From SVQP01 sp045650025 (GTDB lineage Bacteria; Bacillota; Clostridia; Oscillospirales; CAG-272), in the NCBI GenBank assembly GCA_045650025.1, contig JAZRQR010000077.1, positions 1-6,327 on the forward strand: a DNA stretch of 6,327 nt. The letters are read 5' to 3'. Position numbers and translations under genes: made by a program. Positions 5,908-6,327 of this stretch are shown one piece after another; within the stretch, counting starts at the first letter, position 1, and the number at the start of each line of letters is the position of its first letter. The notes under the pieces were generated by a model. That model was not told the DNA's origin. It did no database searches and saw only the letters and a program-made list of their open reading frames with translations.

Positions 5908-6327
5908 CTTTGTTTCCTCCAATCTTTTTCATAACCTTTACAATGTTCATGGAGATGGGGCACTTGGCAAGGCATCTGCCGCAGCCGACACAGCTGTACA
6001 GGCCGTCGTTGTTTTCGGGGAAGTAGACCAGCTTGTGCATAAAGCGCTGACGGAAGCGCTCCTTCTGGGTCAGTCTGTTGTTGCCGTGCGCCATTTTGGT
6101 AAATTCGGAGTACATGCAGGAGTCCCAGCATCTGTAGCGTACTACGCCGTTGCCGGTGTTGAAATCCTTAATGTCGTAGCACTGGCAGGTGGGGCACACA
6201 AAGGTACAGGTGCCACAACCCAAGCAGGACTGGGACAGTTCATCCCAAACGGGGTTGTTCCACAGCTCCTCGGTCTTGCCGCCACCGAAGGCGTCGGTGG
6301 TCAGATCCTTTAGGGGCAGTTTGTCCA
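5900..6327 (-). CDS. HydB/AsrA-like 4Fe-4S dicluster subunit, 5' end cut by window edge
   Basis: Only the C-terminal 141 residues are inside the window; the frame stays open to the right edge, so the start is outside. Two ferredoxin motifs are visible. CLGCGTCTFVC begins at visible residue 34 and continues into PTCQCYD. CVGCGRCLAKCP lies near the C-terminus. Between them is RCWDSCMYSEFTKMA followed by a basic segment (RFRQRFMHKL). This pattern matches the C-terminal dicluster region of sulfhydrogenase beta (HydB) and anaerobic sulfite reductase A, proteins that normally pair with the HydG/AsrB-type flavoprotein, which is indeed the next gene. It probably relays electrons between that flavoprotein and the SdhB-like subunit (inference). 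The TTG at 6223 is an internal Leu codon, not a start. What lies further upstream, such as a hydrogenase catalytic subunit, HdrA-like protein or promoter, cannot be seen. Confidence 0.88.
   Translation of the reverse strand, partial: DKLPLKDLTTDAFGGGKTEELWNNPVWDELSQSCLGCGTCTFVCPTCQCYDIKDFNTGNGVVRYRCWDSCMYSEFTKMAHGNNRLTQKERFRQRFMHKLVYFPENNDGLYSCVGCGRCLAKCPISMNIVKVMKKIGGNKGE
5916..5920 (-). promoter_or_regulatory. Ribosome binding site GGAGG deciding the reductase GTG start
   Basis: GGAGG lies 8 nt before GTG 5907, inside the last codons of the upstream iron-sulfur gene. Its placement favours GTG 5907 over the in-frame TTG at 5922, which overlaps the site itself. Confidence 0.75.

Noticed and set aside
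5908..5922. TTG at 5922 as reductase start
   Set aside because: The GGAGG site overlaps that codon, while GTG 5907 lies 8 nt downstream of it.
4444..5934. 496-codon plus-strand open frame
   Set aside because: Antisense shadow spanning both iron-sulfur and reductase genes, low-complexity in Ala, Val, Cys and His, with no recognisable fold.

Overview
The window is a stretch of a single minus-strand gene cluster from what looks like a strict anaerobe with roughly 50-55% GC. Gene spacing is very tight, the Shine-Dalgarno sites are strong (AAGGAGG, GGAGG, AAAGGAG) and start codons include GTG. The gene content is typical of fermentative Clostridia-like Firmicutes. That host assignment is an inference from style and content; no rRNA or other marker is present.

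In transcription order (right to left) the window holds six genes. (1) The C-terminal 141 residues of a HydB/AsrA-type two-[4Fe-4S] electron-transfer subunit, cut by the right edge. (2) A HydG/AsrB/PyrK-type FAD, NAD(P) and [2Fe-2S] reductase subunit, starting at a GTG that overlaps gene 1 by 8 nt. (3) A 224-aa SdhB/FrdB-like protein with one [2Fe-2S] and two [4Fe-4S] motifs. (4) A 532-aa fumarate-reductase-type flavoprotein with a complete fumarate active site and no covalent-FAD histidine. (5) A 430-aa AspT/YidE/YbjL-type (AAE family) membrane carrier lacking the usual central TrkA-C domains. (6) GTP-dependent phosphoenolpyruvate carboxykinase, cut by the left edge with 467 codons present. 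Genes 1-5 are separated by at most 18 bp. The only real gap is 63 bp before gene 6, and it holds a perfect 12-bp inverted repeat and a TATAAT box.

Together the genes read as a reductive-branch succinate module. PEPCK running in the carboxylating direction would fix CO2 onto PEP to give oxaloacetate and GTP. Malate dehydrogenase and fumarase, presumably encoded elsewhere, would make fumarate. A soluble fumarate reductase fed by NAD(P)H through genes 1-3 would make succinate, and the AAE carrier would export succinate or exchange dicarboxylates. No membrane anchor (FrdC/FrdD or cytochrome b) lies between or beside the reductase genes within the window. The most interesting proposal is therefore a soluble NAD(P)H:fumarate oxidoreductase complex assembled from a hydrogenase/sulfite-reductase-type diaphorase pair and an Fcc3-like flavoprotein. 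The complex, its substrate and the carrier specificity are inferred from sequence motifs and gene order only.

I saw no tRNA, rRNA, CRISPR array, insertion sequence or other mobile element. The long plus-strand open frames are antisense shadows of the genes above.
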